From assembly GCF_028621955.1 (NCBI RefSeq), contig NZ_CP117516.1, positions 1,200,001 through 1,264,000 of the forward strand: DNA of 64,000 nt. Direction: 5' to 3'. Numbering within the stretch: position 1 is the first letter of the stretch; each line of letters starts with the position of its first letter. This stretch comes from Erythrobacter sp. BLCC-B19. Lineage in GTDB: Bacteria > Pseudomonadota > Alphaproteobacteria > Sphingomonadales > Sphingomonadaceae. The notes beneath the pieces were generated by a model. The model had not been told where the DNA came from. It did no database searches and saw nothing but the letters and a program-made list of their open reading frames with translations. Both the position numbers and the translations under genes were made by a program. Shown here in pieces: positions 1-7,788 of this stretch.

Positions 1-275
<275 letters not shown>

Positions 276-286
276 GGCCCATACCT

Positions 287-380
287 CGTCATTGCGAGCG
301 CAGCGAAGCAATCCATGGCCTGAGCTTGCCGCAGACGGTCGGTCCATGGGTTGCCGCGGCCTTCGGCCTCGCAATGACGA
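287..380. repeat. Dispersed palindromic intergenic repeat, copy 1
   Basis: The element opens with CGTCATTGCGAGCGCAGCGA and closes with the inverse CTCGCAATGACGA. Inside, AAGCAATCCATGG is mirrored by CCATGGGTTGC. A second copy with the same outer and inner arms is at 55921-56029. It lies in the gap between murA and the convergent small RHH gene. The layout resembles REP/MITE-like small palindromes that are common in proteobacterial intergenic DNA. No coding function is evident. Confidence 0.8.
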
Positions 381-383
381 CGG

Positions 384-611
384 TCAGGCGTTCACCACCA
401 GCCACACCCGGATCGCGCTGGCGAGGCCGGGAGGCGTGGGCGATTTGATCCGCTCGGCATCGATGCGGGCGACGAGGGCGGCGACCGCCAGCCCCTCGCG
501 TGCGGCGGCGGCCTTCAGCATTGCCCAGAACAGCGGTTCCAGGCTGATCGAGGTCTGGTGGCCTGCGATGCTCAGCGAGCGCTTGACCGGTGGGTGATAA
601 GGCGACGTCAT
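384..611 (-). CDS. Small ribbon-helix-helix domain protein
   Basis: This is a 75-residue protein. The N-terminal half reads KRSLSIAGHQTSISLEPLFW, followed by a helical stretch ending ALVARIDAER. That pattern matches the RHH_4 family (PF13467): a short beta strand followed by two helices, usually giving a dimeric DNA-binding fold. The target is unknown. It is convergent with murA and separated from it by the palindromic repeat. The next minus-strand gene upstream of it ends at 629. Family assignment is from memory of the motif. Confidence 0.7.
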   Translation of the reverse strand: MTSPYHPPVKRSLSIAGHQTSISLEPLFWAMLKAAAAREGLAVAALVARIDAERIKSPTPPGLASAIRVWLVVNA

Positions 612-628
612 CCGTGCCCCATTACCAC

Positions 629-1141
629 TTAAGCCGCTTCGAAGTCGTCCACATATTCGGGGAGGAACACCGGCTCGCGCTCGGACCAGCCGGGCGCGGT
701 GGCGGCGGCTTCGCTCAAGCTTTGCAGCAGCAGCTTGCGGCGCTGCGGGGCGATGCTCGGCAGGGCGCTGGCAGCGCAGAAGGCGGCGGGCAGGTACGGC
801 CGCACCCGCGCGCCAAGCAGGCGTTCATAGAGGAAGCGGAAGGCCGAGAAGCTCGCCAGCCGTTCCTGCTCCAGATCGAAAGCCGCAAGGCGCACCAGCT
901 TGCCGAGGAAGCGTTCGACCTCGAAGGGGGTGCCCTCTTCGGGGATCAGCCCGCGCAAGGCTTTCAAATCCTGATAGGCAACATATTGCTGGCGGATCGC
1001 GGTATTCTCGTGCTCGGAGCGGCCCCAGCGCCGGAAGGCGTCGGTGCGGGCAAGGCCGATGTCGAGGCTGCGCTTGATGTAACGCTGCTCGGCAGGGGCG
1101 AACCCGGCGAATTCCCGCATTTCGGCGATCGGCATCATCAT
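629..1141 (-). CDS. Conserved-looking protein of unknown function
   Basis: I do not recognise this 170-residue protein. The start is set at the first of three consecutive ATG codons because AAGGAGA lies 6 bases upstream (1148-1154). A longer frame reaching 1180 has no such site. The sequence is mostly helical and rich in Arg and Leu, with FAGFAPAEQRYIKRSLDIGL near the N-terminus and the proline-rich RVRPYLPAAF near residue 113. There is no signal peptide, membrane segment or Cys cluster. A CtrA-like half-site pair lies about 45 bases upstream. Confidence 0.6.
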   Translation of the reverse strand: MMMPIAEMREFAGFAPAEQRYIKRSLDIGLARTDAFRRWGRSEHENTAIRQQYVAYQDLKALRGLIPEEGTPFEVERFLGKLVRLAAFDLEQERLASFSAFRFLYERLLGARVRPYLPAAFCAASALPSIAPQRRKLLLQSLSEAAATAPGWSEREPVFLPEYVDDFEAA

Positions 1142-1182
1142 GGCGCGTCTCCTTCGGACGGGGAGAACGTCGCACGCCATGG

Positions 1183-1197
1183 TTAATTAAGCGTTAG
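1183..1197 (-). promoter_or_regulatory. CtrA-box-like sequence upstream of the unknown gene
   Basis: The sequence TTAA-N7-TTAG matches 7 of 8 defined positions of the alphaproteobacterial CtrA consensus TTAA-N7-TTAA. It is centred about 50 bases upstream of the start at 1141, the usual distance for a promoter-overlapping site. The match is short and AT-rich tetramers occur by chance, so this is only a suggestion. Confidence 0.25.
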
Positions 1198-1215
1198 GTA
1201 GAGTCTTTGTTGTCC

Positions 1216-1296
1216 GCAGCCCATCCGGGCTGCGAAATCCTCGCGCCCTTTGGGCGCTGCGGGCGGCCGGTCGGCCTTGCGGCTGCTGCGCAGCCG
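1216..1296. other. Cluster of three short hairpins downstream of thiS-thiG
   Basis: Three adjacent inverted repeats are visible. GCAGCCC/GGGCTGC is at 1216-1233, GCGCCC/GGGCGC at 1243-1257 and CGGCTGC/GCAGCCG at 1280-1296. They follow the thiS-thiG stop (1321) in its direction of transcription and precede the next minus-strand gene. None has a long T run, so intrinsic termination is uncertain. Confidence 0.35.
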
Positions 1297-1320
1297 TTTC
1301 ACCGTCACACGCTGGGTTGG

Positions 1321-2298
1321 TTAGATGAGACCCGCCAGCGGCGAGCTCGGATCGGCATACATCCGCCGCGCCATACGGCCCGCGAGGTAGGCCTCGCGCC
1401 CGGCTTCGACTGCGAGCTTCATCGCGCGGGCCATGCGGATCGGGTCTTTGGCTTCGGCGATGGCGGTGTTCATCAGGATGCCGTCGCAGCCGAGTTCCAT
1501 GCCGACTGCCGCATCCGAGGCCGTGCCGACGCCTGCGTCGACCAGCACCGGCACCTTCGCGCCTTCCACGATCAGGCGGATCATCACCTGATTCTGGATG
1601 CCGAGGCCTGAGCCGATCGGCGCGCCCAAGGGCATGATGGCGACCGCGCCGGCATCTTCGAGCTGCCGCGCCGCAATCGGATCGTCGGCGCAATAGACCA
1701 TCGGCAGGAAGCCCTCCTTGGCCAGCACCTCGGTCGCCTTCAGCGTCTCGCGCATATCGGGATAGAGCGTGCGCGCCTCGCCCAGCACTTCGAGCTTGAC
1801 GAGATCCCAACCCCCCGCCTCGCGCGCCAGCCGCAAGGTGCGGACGGCCTCGTCACCGGTGAAGCACCCCGCGGTGTTGGGGAGGTAGGTGATCTTTTTG
1901 GGGTCGATGAAGTCGGTCAGCATCGGCGCCTTGGGATCGGACACATTCACCCGCCGCACCGCGACGGTGACGATCTCTGCGCCGCTGGCCTCAACCGCGG
2001 CGGCGTTCTGCTCGAAGCTCTTGTATTTGCCGGTGCCGACGATCAGGCGGGAGCGGAAAGTGCGGCCCGCGACCGACCAGGTGTCCGCCGCATGATCCCC
2101 CCCGCCGACGAAGTGGACGATCTCCAGCACATCGCCCTCGGCCAGCATCGCCTCGCCCAGCGTCGAGCGGGGGACGATCTCGCCGTTGCGTTCGACCGCG
2201 ACCTTCTCAGGCGCAAGGTCCAGTTCGCGCACGAGGTCGGCGATGGTCGTGGCGCCAGTCCGGTGCGGCGCGCCGTTGAGGGTAATGCTCTTGCTCAT
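1321..2298 (-). CDS. thiSG: Fused sulfur-carrier protein ThiS / thiazole synthase ThiG
   Basis: This 325-residue protein joins two thiamine-pathway proteins. Residues 1-67 are a ubiquitin-like ThiS domain (ITLNGAPH, then VVPRS-like [10 protein letters not shown], ending FVGGG). Residues from about 74 are Thi[13 protein letters not shown], the Schiff-base lysine region DLVKLEVLG, and the phosphate-binding [15 protein letters not shown]. ThiG builds the thiazole phosphate from deoxyxylulose phosphate, dehydroglycine and ThiS thiocarboxylate. Here the Gly-Gly end of ThiS is internal rather than a free C-terminus, as in other annotated fusions of this type. An in-frame ATG at 2310 is an alternative start; neither start has a strong ribosome-binding site. 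No thiazole or pyrimidine partner gene is adjacent. Confidence 0.95.
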   Translation of the reverse strand: MSKSITLNGAPHRTGATTIADLVRELDLAPEKVAVERNGEIVPRSTLGEAMLAEGDVLEIVHFVGGGDHAADTWSVAGRTFRSRLIVGTGKYKSFEQNAAAVEASGAEIVTVAVRRVNVSDPKAPMLTDFIDPKKITYLPNTAGCFTGDEAVRTLRLAREAGGWDLVKLEVLGEARTLYPDMRETLKATEVLAKEGFLPMVYCADDPIAARQLEDAGAVAIMPLGAPIGSGLGIQNQVMIRLIVEGAKVPVLVDAGVGTASDAAVGMELGCDGILMNTAIAEAKDPIRMARAMKLAVEAGREAYLAGRMARRMYADPSSPLAGLI

Positions 2299-2362
2299 GG
2301 CGCGAGACATAGGCGCTCGGCCACGCGGTGCAACAGCGCGTTTTGGTCAGTGCGGGACTTGC

Positions 2363-2752
2363 TCAGTGCGCGGCGCGCAGGTTCAGCCAGTGCGCGACCG
2401 AAACCAGCCCCACGCCCAGCAGCGTCAGCACGAATTCGTTGGTGCCATGCGGCACGATCAGCGCCGCCGCCATCAGCGCCAGACCGCCGAGCGCGATGAC
2501 GAACGGCAGCGCGCGGCGGTGGCGCACCAGACCCCAGCCCATCGCAACCGCCGCCACCACCAGCGCCAGCCCCAGGCCGATGCGGTGGATGTTCTCTTCG
2601 AGCAGGAAATGTCCGCCCAGCCCGAGCGCCGAGACGATCACCAGCGTCAGCAGGCAATGCACCGCACACAGGCCCGCCAGTCCGATCCCGAGATAGTCGA
2701 GTCGGCGCCGGCGCGAGGGGCGACTCGCAGGGGGAAGGGCATCATGCGGCAT
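2363..2752 (-). CDS. MerC-domain membrane protein
   Basis: This protein of about 129 residues is built of four hydrophobic segments. The first carries the MerC signature GLCAVHC (CxxxC-like pair in the membrane). MerC proteins import Hg(II), but there is no merR, merT, merP or merA nearby, so mercury transport is doubtful and a role with another metal is possible. An in-frame GTG at 2758 would add two residues. A Zur/Fur-like inverted repeat overlaps the promoter region just upstream, and ctaA is transcribed divergently. Confidence 0.8.
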   Translation of the reverse strand: MPHDALPPASRPSRRRRLDYLGIGLAGLCAVHCLLTLVIVSALGLGGHFLLEENIHRIGLGLALVVAAVAMGWGLVRHRRALPFVIALGGLALMAAALIVPHGTNEFVLTLLGVGLVSVAHWLNLRAAH

Positions 2753-2768
2753 GATCACAGGGGCAAAT

Positions 2769-2785
2769 ATGTGATGTTGTTACAT
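2769..2785. promoter_or_regulatory. Zur-like inverted repeat between merC and ctaA
   Basis: The sequence ATGTGA-N5-TTACAT is an almost perfect inverted repeat in the divergent gap, about 17 bases from the merC start. Its core GATGTTGTTACATT matches 11 of 14 positions of an AATGTTATAACATT-type Zur/Fur operator. A metal-responsive repressor acting on merC would fit the MerC fold. The assignment rests on similarity only. Confidence 0.4.
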
Positions 2786-2909
2786 TCTGCAAGGTGCGAT
2801 GCGGAATTGTCGCCCGGCGTCCGGGCAGCGCGCGCTTGCGCCTGTCGCACCGGGGCTTGCGGCAAACGGGCTTGCGCCGCGCCGCGAGCAGGGACAAAGA
2901 GCGCTGGTC

Positions 2910-3989
2910 ATGGCCACGTCCGCCCCCAAGTCGTCCAGCGTGTCGAACCTGTTCGCCGCTCCGCCGCACACCCGCGCTCGCCCGCTGGCGGTCGCGCGCT
3001 GGCTTGAGGCGGTGGCCGCACTGGTGATGCTGATCGTGGTGGTCGGCGGCATCACCCGCCTGACGGAGAGCGGGCTTTCGATCACCGAATGGAACGTCGT
3101 CAGCGGTATCCTCCCGCCCCTCACCGAAAGTGCCTGGGCGGCTGAATTCGCCAAATACCGCCAGACGGCCGAGTTCCGCATGGAAGCCGGCCCGGCGGGG
3201 ATGGATCTGGCGGCGTTCAAGTTCATCTTCTTCTGGGAATGGTTCCACCGCATCCTTGGCCGGGTGATCGGGCTGGCGTTCCTGCTGCCGCTGGTGATTT
3301 TCGCCGCGCGGCGGATGATCCCGACAGGTTATGGCTGGCGGCTGGCGGCGATGTTCGCGCTGATCTGCGGGCAGGGCGCGCTGGGGTGGTACATGGTGTC
3401 CTCGGGCGTGGGGAACACCGATCTCACCGATGTCAGCCACTTCCGCCTGTCGGCCCATCTGCTGACCGCGCTGTTCCTGCTGGCAGGACTGGTGTGGACG
3501 GCGCGCGATCTGCGCAACCTCGCCCGCGATCCGGCCTCGCGCCCGGCGCCGCTGCGAGCCGGGGCTGCGCTGGTGGGGGCGGTGCTGTTTGTCCAGCTGC
3601 TGCTGGGTGCATGGGTCGCCGGGCTCAATGCCGGCCATGCCGCCTATGACTGGCCGCTGATGAACGGGCACTTTTTCCCTGAGGCCGACTGGTCGAAGGG
3701 CGCCTTGTGGGCTGTCACCCATGATCCCTTCCTGCTGCAATTCCTCCACCGCTGGTGGGCCTGGGTCGCCGTCGCGGCGCTGGTATGGCTGGCGCGGGCG
3801 ATCCGCAAGACCGATCGGTTCGCATCGGTCGCCGTCCATTCCGCCTTCGGGACGATGGTATTGCTCGGCATCGCCACAGTGATGAGCGAGGTTTCGCTGT
3901 GGGTCGCCGCTGCGCACCAGCTGGTCGGTGCCCTGACCGTGGCCGCAACCGTGTGGGCGATGCACAGCTATGGACGCGCGCAGCGATGA
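2910..3989 (+). CDS. ctaA: Heme A synthase
   Basis: CtaA oxidises the C8 methyl of heme O to make heme A for aa3-type cytochrome oxidase. The 359-residue protein has the family landmarks: GGITRLTESGLSITEW in the first loop, EWFHRILGR (heme-ligand His about residue 113), HFRLSAHLLTAL, HRWWAWVAVAALVW and AAHQLVGALT, spread over about eight membrane helices. The ATG at 2910 is chosen because the preceding frame codes for an Arg-rich, unfamily-like stretch. The stop overlaps the start of cutA by 4 bases (ATGA), so the two are probably co-transcribed. Confidence 0.96.
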   Translation: MATSAPKSSSVSNLFAAPPHTRARPLAVARWLEAVAALVMLIVVVGGITRLTESGLSITEWNVVSGILPPLTESAWAAEFAKYRQTAEFRMEAGPAGMDLAAFKFIFFWEWFHRILGRVIGLAFLLPLVIFAARRMIPTGYGWRLAAMFALICGQGALGWYMVSSGVGNTDLTDVSHFRLSAHLLTALFLLAGLVWTARDLRNLARDPASRPAPLRAGAALVGAVLFVQLLLGAWVAGLNAGHAAYDWPLMNGHFFPEADWSKGALWAVTHDPFLLQFLHRWWAWVAVAALVWLARAIRKTDRFASVAVHSAFGTMVLLGIATVMSEVSLWVAAAHQLVGALTVAATVWAMHSYGRAQR

Positions 3990-4306
3990 GCGGTGCGGCG
4001 CTGGTCTGGTGCCCCTTCCCCGACGCCGACAGCGCCCGCGCCGCCGCCGATGCGCTGCTCGATGACCGGTTGATCGCCTGCGCCAACCTCTTCGGCAGCA
4101 TCGAAAGCCGCTTCGTGTGGGACGGCGCCCGCGCCACCGGGAGCGAGGTCGGCGTGCTGTTCAAGACCACCGCCGGGCGGCTCGAGGACGTGATCGAACG
4201 GCTTGGCGCGCTGCATCCCTATGATACCCCGGCGATCATCGGCTGGCAGGCCGATGCGGCCCATCCGGCGACGCTGGCATGGCTGTTCGGGAGCGTTTCG
4301 GGCTAG
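3986..4306 (+). CDS. cutA: Divalent-cation tolerance protein CutA
   Basis: This is a 106-residue protein with the CutA core: [49 protein letters not shown] and [11 protein letters not shown]. CutA forms a very stable PII-like trimer, and its exact role in metal tolerance is unsettled. The start overlaps the ctaA stop by 4 bases. Length is normal for the family. Confidence 0.93.
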   Translation: MSGAALVWCPFPDADSARAAADALLDDRLIACANLFGSIESRFVWDGARATGSEVGVLFKTTAGRLEDVIERLGALHPYDTPAIIGWQADAAHPATLAWLFGSVSG

Positions 4307-4344
4307 CGGTATTATTTTACCGCATCCAAAAACCGCCCTTTTGC

Positions 4345-4373
4345 TTGACTTTCGCGCCCCTGACCGACATTTG
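4345..4373 (+). promoter_or_regulatory. Possible rplM-rpsI promoter
   Basis: A TTGACT hexamer at 4345-4350 is followed after 17 bases by CATTTG at 4368-4373. It lies in the 161-base gap upstream of rplM, where a strong promoter is expected. The -35 match is good but the -10 match is poor. A leader of about 90 bases would precede rplM. Confidence 0.35.
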
Positions 4374-4467
4374 CGCGCCACTTCCCTCCCGGCTCGGCCG
4401 CAGGAGGGGTGATTCTTGGCGGATCATCTCCGTCCAGGAGCAGTTTCGAACCAAGGACACCACAGCC

Positions 4468-4947
4468 ATGAAGGCGCTCAGCAAGCAGACCCGGTCGATC
4501 AAACCGGCCGAGGTCGAAAAGAACTGGCACATCATCGACGCCGACGGTCTCGTCGTCGGTCGTCTTGCCTCGATCATCGCCAACATCCTGCGCGGCAAGA
4601 CCAAGCCGAGCTACACCCCGCACGTCGATTGCGGCGATCATGTGATCGTCATCAACGTCGACAAGGTGAAGTTCACCGGCAACAAGATGGGCGACAAGGT
4701 CTATTACAAGCACACCGGCCACCCGGGCGGCATCAAGGAAACCACCCCGGCCAAGGTGCTGGGCGGCCGTTTCCCCGAGCGCGTGCTCGAAAAGGCGGTG
4801 GAACGCATGATTCCGCGCGGCCCCCTCGGCCGCAAGCAGATGAAGGCGCTGCACCTTTATGCCGGCACCGAACACCCGCATGACGGCCAGAAGCCGCAGG
4901 TGCTCGACGTCGCTTCCATGAACCGCAAGAACAAGGTGGCCGCATAA
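4468..4947 (+). CDS. rplM: 50S ribosomal protein L13
   Basis: The 159-residue product has the L13 core: [42 protein letters not shown], the HTGHPGG loop and [11 protein letters not shown]13 is an early-assembly protein of the large ribosomal subunit. The start at 4468 is the ATG beginning [13 protein letters not shown]; upstream codons in the frame do not look like L13. The TAATG overlap with rpsI (stop TAA 4945-4947, start ATG from 4947) indicates translational coupling, the usual rplM-rpsI operon. Confidence 0.98.
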   Translation: MKALSKQTRSIKPAEVEKNWHIIDADGLVVGRLASIIANILRGKTKPSYTPHVDCGDHVIVINVDKVKFTGNKMGDKVYYKHTGHPGGIKETTPAKVLGGRFPERVLEKAVERMIPRGPLGRKQMKALHLYAGTEHPHDGQKPQVLDVASMNRKNKVAA

Positions 4948-5462
4948 TGGCTGACGAAACCACCACCGTCTCGGATCTCGCCGATCTCAAGGACATCGCC
5001 GCTGGCGTCCCGCAGGGTGACGCTGCCGAAATCGCCCGCGTTGCCGCTCCGCTGCGTGACCGTGAAATCGACGCGCAGGGCCGTTCCTACGCCACCGGCC
5101 GCCGCAAGGATGCGGTTGCCCGCGTGTGGGTCAAGCCCGGCACCGGCAAGATCACCGTCAATGGCCGCGATCAGGAAGTGTACTTCGCACGTCCGACCCT
5201 GCGTCTGGTGATCAACCAGCCCTTCACCATCACCGACCGCACCGGCCAGTACGATGTCATCGCCACCGTGCGCGGCGGCGGTCTGTCGGGTCAGGCAGGC
5301 GCCGTGAAGCACGGCATCGCGCAGGCGCTCAGCAAGTATGAGCCCGAGCTGCGCGCCGCGGTGAAGGCCGAAGGCTTCCTCACCCGCGACAGCCGCGTGG
5401 TCGAGCGCAAGAAGTACGGCAAGGCCAAGGCCCGCCGCAGCTTCCAGTTCTCGAAGCGCTAA
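4947..5462 (+). CDS. rpsI: 30S ribosomal protein S9
   Basis: The 171-residue protein carries an acidic N-terminal extension of about 45 residues, typical of alphaproteobacterial S9. The S9 domain follows: [35 protein letters not shown] and the C-terminal tail RRSFQFSKR, which reaches toward the P-site tRNA. It is coupled to rplM through a one-base overlap and followed 24 bases later by a clear terminator. Confidence 0.98.
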   Translation: MADETTTVSDLADLKDIAAGVPQGDAAEIARVAAPLRDREIDAQGRSYATGRRKDAVARVWVKPGTGKITVNGRDQEVYFARPTLRLVINQPFTITDRTGQYDVIATVRGGGLSGQAGAVKHGIAQALSKYEPELRAAVKAEGFLTRDSRVVERKKYGKAKARRSFQFSKR

Positions 5463-5485
5463 TCGCGTTTCCTTACCGGACACAG

Positions 5486-5519
5486 AAAGGGCGGCTCCCG
5501 CGAGGGGGCCGCCCTTTTG
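5486..5519 (+). terminator. Rho-independent terminator after rplM-rpsI
   Basis: The inverted repeat AAAGGGCGGC / GCCGCCCTTTT with an 11-base loop ends in a short T run. It lies 24 bases after the rpsI stop. The A-rich 5' side suggests it may also work for the convergent gene that ends at 5543. Confidence 0.85.
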
Positions 5520-5542
5520 TCATGCAACGCCGCAGGGGAACA

Positions 5543-5740
5543 TCAGCGTTGCAACAGCAAGATCCCCCAGGCGAGACCGCTGCCGGACAGAAAGATCGGC
5601 CATGACCAGAAGAACTTGGCCTGTGCCAGGTGCACCATGTGGATCGCCAGCGGCCCGGCGCTCACCCCTTGCGAGCCAATCACCATCGCCAGCGTGGCCG
5701 ACAGGATCGCGCCGAGCGTCAATGCCTTGATCATGTCCAT
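5543..5740 (-). CDS. Small two-helix membrane protein, function unknown
   Basis: This 65-residue protein starts at an ATG preceded by GAGGGGAA at good spacing. A hydrophobic helix near residues 4-25 and a second near 43-62 (FFWSWPIFLSGSGLAWGILLL) flank a loop with HMVHLAQAK. No catalytic motif is visible. It is convergent with rpsI and stands alone. Not recognised as a named family. Confidence 0.55.
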   Translation of the reverse strand: MDMIKALTLGAILSATLAMVIGSQGVSAGPLAIHMVHLAQAKFFWSWPIFLSGSGLAWGILLLQR

Positions 5741-5901
5741 TGCCGTTCCCCTCTTCACCGGACGCTGAAGCGGCGCGTCGCGGGCCAACAGGGCAGGGCA
5801 GGAGAGGGCCGGCACACCGCAAGCCTTCTCCGCCTGCGGCCGCCATTTCACCAACAAATCCTTAACGGCAGAAATAGAGAAAGGGTTAAACGCCGCCCCC
5901 G

Positions 5902-6660
5902 TCAGATTACCGGGGGTACGACCCCAATCAGCCGCAGGTGCGTCTCGATCACCCCGCCGGGCGCGCAGTCGATCACCCGCCAGCACGCAGGCGCATCGTG
6001 GCGCAGCCGGGTCGAGAGCGTGCCGGTGCCGATCGTGCGCATCACCTGCCCGCCCTTGCGGCGCTGCTCGTCGAACGGAACGTGGACATGGCCGGAGATG
6101 ATCGCATGGGCGCCCGCCTCGGCGATCCGGGTGAAGGCTGTATCGCCTCCGATCGTCGGATTGCGGCGCTTGCCCGCAGGCCCAAGCAGCGGGTGATGCG
6201 CGATCACGATGATCGTGCGCGGATCACCCTTCAACGCCTCGAGCGCGGCGAGCGTTTCGCGCAAGGCGGCCGGTTTCACCACCCCGTCCGACCACGGAAT
6301 CCGCGTTTGCGCGCGCACCGTGGTGCGCAGCGGCACCAGCACGACGTCGGGCGATTCAAACCCGCCCGCCACCGCCGCGCGCAGGCGCTCGAACCGGCGG
6401 AAGGGATCGGTGAAGCGCTCCCAAGGGTTGTAATAGGGCATATCGTGATTGCCCGGTTCGAGCACCACCGGCACGCCCAGCCCGGCAAACCACTCACGCG
6501 CGGCGGCATATTCGCGGCGCTTGGCGCGCTGGGTGAGATCGCCGGTGCACACCACAGCCGCGGGCCGCTCGGCCGCGACGGCGGCAGCGAGCGCATCGAG
6601 CGCGGCGCGATCCTCGGTGCCGAAATGCACGTCGCTGATGTGGAACAGGCGGGTGGTCAT
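5902..6660 (-). CDS. Calcineurin-like metallophosphoesterase
   Basis: This 252-residue protein has the complete dinuclear metal site: DVHFG (residues 10-14), CTGDLT, PGNHDMP, IAHHPLL and SGHVHVP. It belongs to the cytoplasmic calcineurin-like family related to CpdA and Icc phosphodiesterases; the substrate cannot be read from sequence. No signal peptide is present. It is followed closely upstream by a small membrane protein gene ending at 6673, so the two may share a transcript. Confidence 0.88.
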   Translation of the reverse strand: MTTRLFHISDVHFGTEDRAALDALAAAVAAERPAAVVCTGDLTQRAKRREYAAAREWFAGLGVPVVLEPGNHDMPYYNPWERFTDPFRRFERLRAAVAGGFESPDVVLVPLRTTVRAQTRIPWSDGVVKPAALRETLAALEALKGDPRTIIVIAHHPLLGPAGKRRNPTIGGDTAFTRIAEAGAHAIISGHVHVPFDEQRRKGGQVMRTIGTGTLSTRLRHDAPACWRVIDCAPGGVIETHLRLIGVVPPVI

Positions 6661-6672
6661 GGCACGTGTCCG

Positions 6673-6945
6673 TCAGATGCGCCGCGTCAGGATCAGCCAG
6701 GCGGCTCCGGCATTGCACGCCGTATAGATCGCATAGCCGAAAGCGGAAGCCGGCCAGCCCTTCACCGAAAGCATCAGCGCCACCAGCAGCACGGCAAATT
6801 CGCTCGCCAGCGCAGCCCGGCGGCCAAGCGTCTGGCTGATCTGCGGCAAACGCGCGAACAGCGGGTGTCCGCTTTCGAACACCGCCCGGTTGATCGCGAA
6901 ATTGGCGATTCCCAGCACGAAGATGACGACCGTCGCCCAGTTCAT
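6673..6945 (-). CDS. Small three-helix membrane protein
   Basis: The 90-residue protein begins MNWATVVIFVLGIANFAINRAVFESGHP-like sequence and continues with two more hydrophobic helices (ASEFAVLLVALML and AIYTACNAGAAWLIL). The start at 6945 places the first helix at the N-terminus; an upstream in-frame codon at 7008 adds only a basic, atypical segment. It lies 12 bases upstream of the metallophosphoesterase gene. Function unknown. Confidence 0.6.
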   Translation of the reverse strand: MNWATVVIFVLGIANFAINRAVFESGHPLFARLPQISQTLGRRAALASEFAVLLVALMLSVKGWPASAFGYAIYTACNAGAAWLILTRRI

Positions 6946-7176
6946 GGGGCCAGTATGGCGCTGCGCCGGTCGATTGAAAACCGCCATTTGTCGCCGCTTT
7001 CGCGCCATTGGTCATCGCGACCCCCCGCCGGTCGGATGAGCGGACGGGGTTGATCGAAGGTCGCGTGAAGCCCCCGGCGCTGCGGCGTATCAAGGGTTCA
7101 GCAGGACGTCTGACAGTCCCCCCGGATCGGCCCCCTAACCCGATCTCAGGCCCCTGCCCAACGGAGGATGAGAGAG

Positions 7177-7500
7177 ATGAAGCCCCTTGCGAAAATGATC
7201 ACCCACAGCGTTGCCGCCCTCGGTCTGGCCGGCGCCGCACTCAGCCCCGCATTCGCGGGCAACGTCCAGACAACGACCATCAGCGTTACCACCGGCGACC
7301 TCGATCTCGGCACGGTCAAGGGCCAGAAGACCCTCGATGCCCGCGTCGAGAAGGCGGTGCGCTCCGTGTGCCGCACCACCAGCGTGACCACCGGTTCGCG
7401 GGTGATGAGCCAGGAGGCGCGCGCCTGCCTCGCCAAGGCCCGCTCCGACGCACGGCAACAGGTCGCAGTGCTGCTTTCCGACGAACGGCGCGGCGGCTGA
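7177..7500 (+). CDS. UrcA-type small secreted protein
   Basis: The 107-residue precursor has a Lys-containing N-terminus, a hydrophobic core (SVAALGLAGAAL) and a likely signal-peptidase site after SPAFA. The mature part reads TTTISVTTGDLDLGTVKGQKTLDARVEKAV with two Cys (VCRTT and ARACLAKAR), the pattern of the UrcA family, whose function is unknown. The ATG at 7177 is preferred: GGAGG sits 9 bases upstream, whereas it abuts the earlier ATG at 7168. A strong terminator follows. Confidence 0.8.
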   Translation: MKPLAKMITHSVAALGLAGAALSPAFAGNVQTTTISVTTGDLDLGTVKGQKTLDARVEKAVRSVCRTTSVTTGSRVMSQEARACLAKARSDARQQVAVLLSDERRGG

Positions 7501-7556
7501 ACCGCCCGGCGATCCTGCGCTCCGGTCGCCCCGCAGCACCGGCAGGCGCAGCTGAT

Positions 7557-7600
7557 ACGGCCCGAACCCTTCCAGTCCCTGGGGTTCGGGCCGTTTTTTT
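7557..7600 (+). terminator. Rho-independent terminator after the UrcA-type gene
   Basis: A 13-base inverted repeat, ACGGCCCGAACCC and its mirror GGGTTCGGGCCGT, is followed by seven T residues. It lies 57 bases after the stop codon at 7500. This is the clearest intrinsic terminator in the first 10 kb. Confidence 0.93.
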
Positions 7601-7677
7601 ATTTCGGGGGACTTATTGGTGGTGCAGGCCTCCCGGAGTCCTTGTTTTGCGATCGCGCTAGCGCGCGATGCATACCA

Positions 7678-7750
7678 CCCGCCCCGCCTCCCCACCCGGC
7701 CACCAATAGTACCACTATGTTATGGTGGCCGGGTGGGGAGGCGGGGCGGG
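7678..7750. repeat. 28-bp perfect inverted repeat
   Basis: Two exactly complementary 28-base arms (7678-7705 and 7723-7750) flank a 17-base loop, and three further pairs follow one mismatch outward. The arms are C-rich then G-rich. The loop contains a smaller palindrome, ATAGT-ACC-ACTAT. It sits between the UrcA-type terminator and the convergent LytTR gene. It could form a very stable hairpin in either transcript. No T run follows, so it is not a classic terminator. Confidence 0.9.
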
Positions 7751-7788
7751 AGGTCTGCGCCACCGAAGGTGGCCGAAGACAAAAACCT

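Noticed and set aside
2299..2362. TPP riboswitch upstream of thiS-thiG
   Set aside because: Only about 64 bases separate the fusion gene from merC, and no CTGAGA/thi-box pattern is visible on the minus strand.
2363..2752. Mercury-resistance operon
   Set aside because: Only a MerC-domain protein is present; no merR, merT, merP or merA, and no mobile element.
5902..6660. Metallophosphoesterase as the missing partner of the ligase-exonuclease module
   Set aside because: It is 50 kb away and its motifs fit the CpdA/Icc-like group rather than the ligase-associated phosphoesterase.
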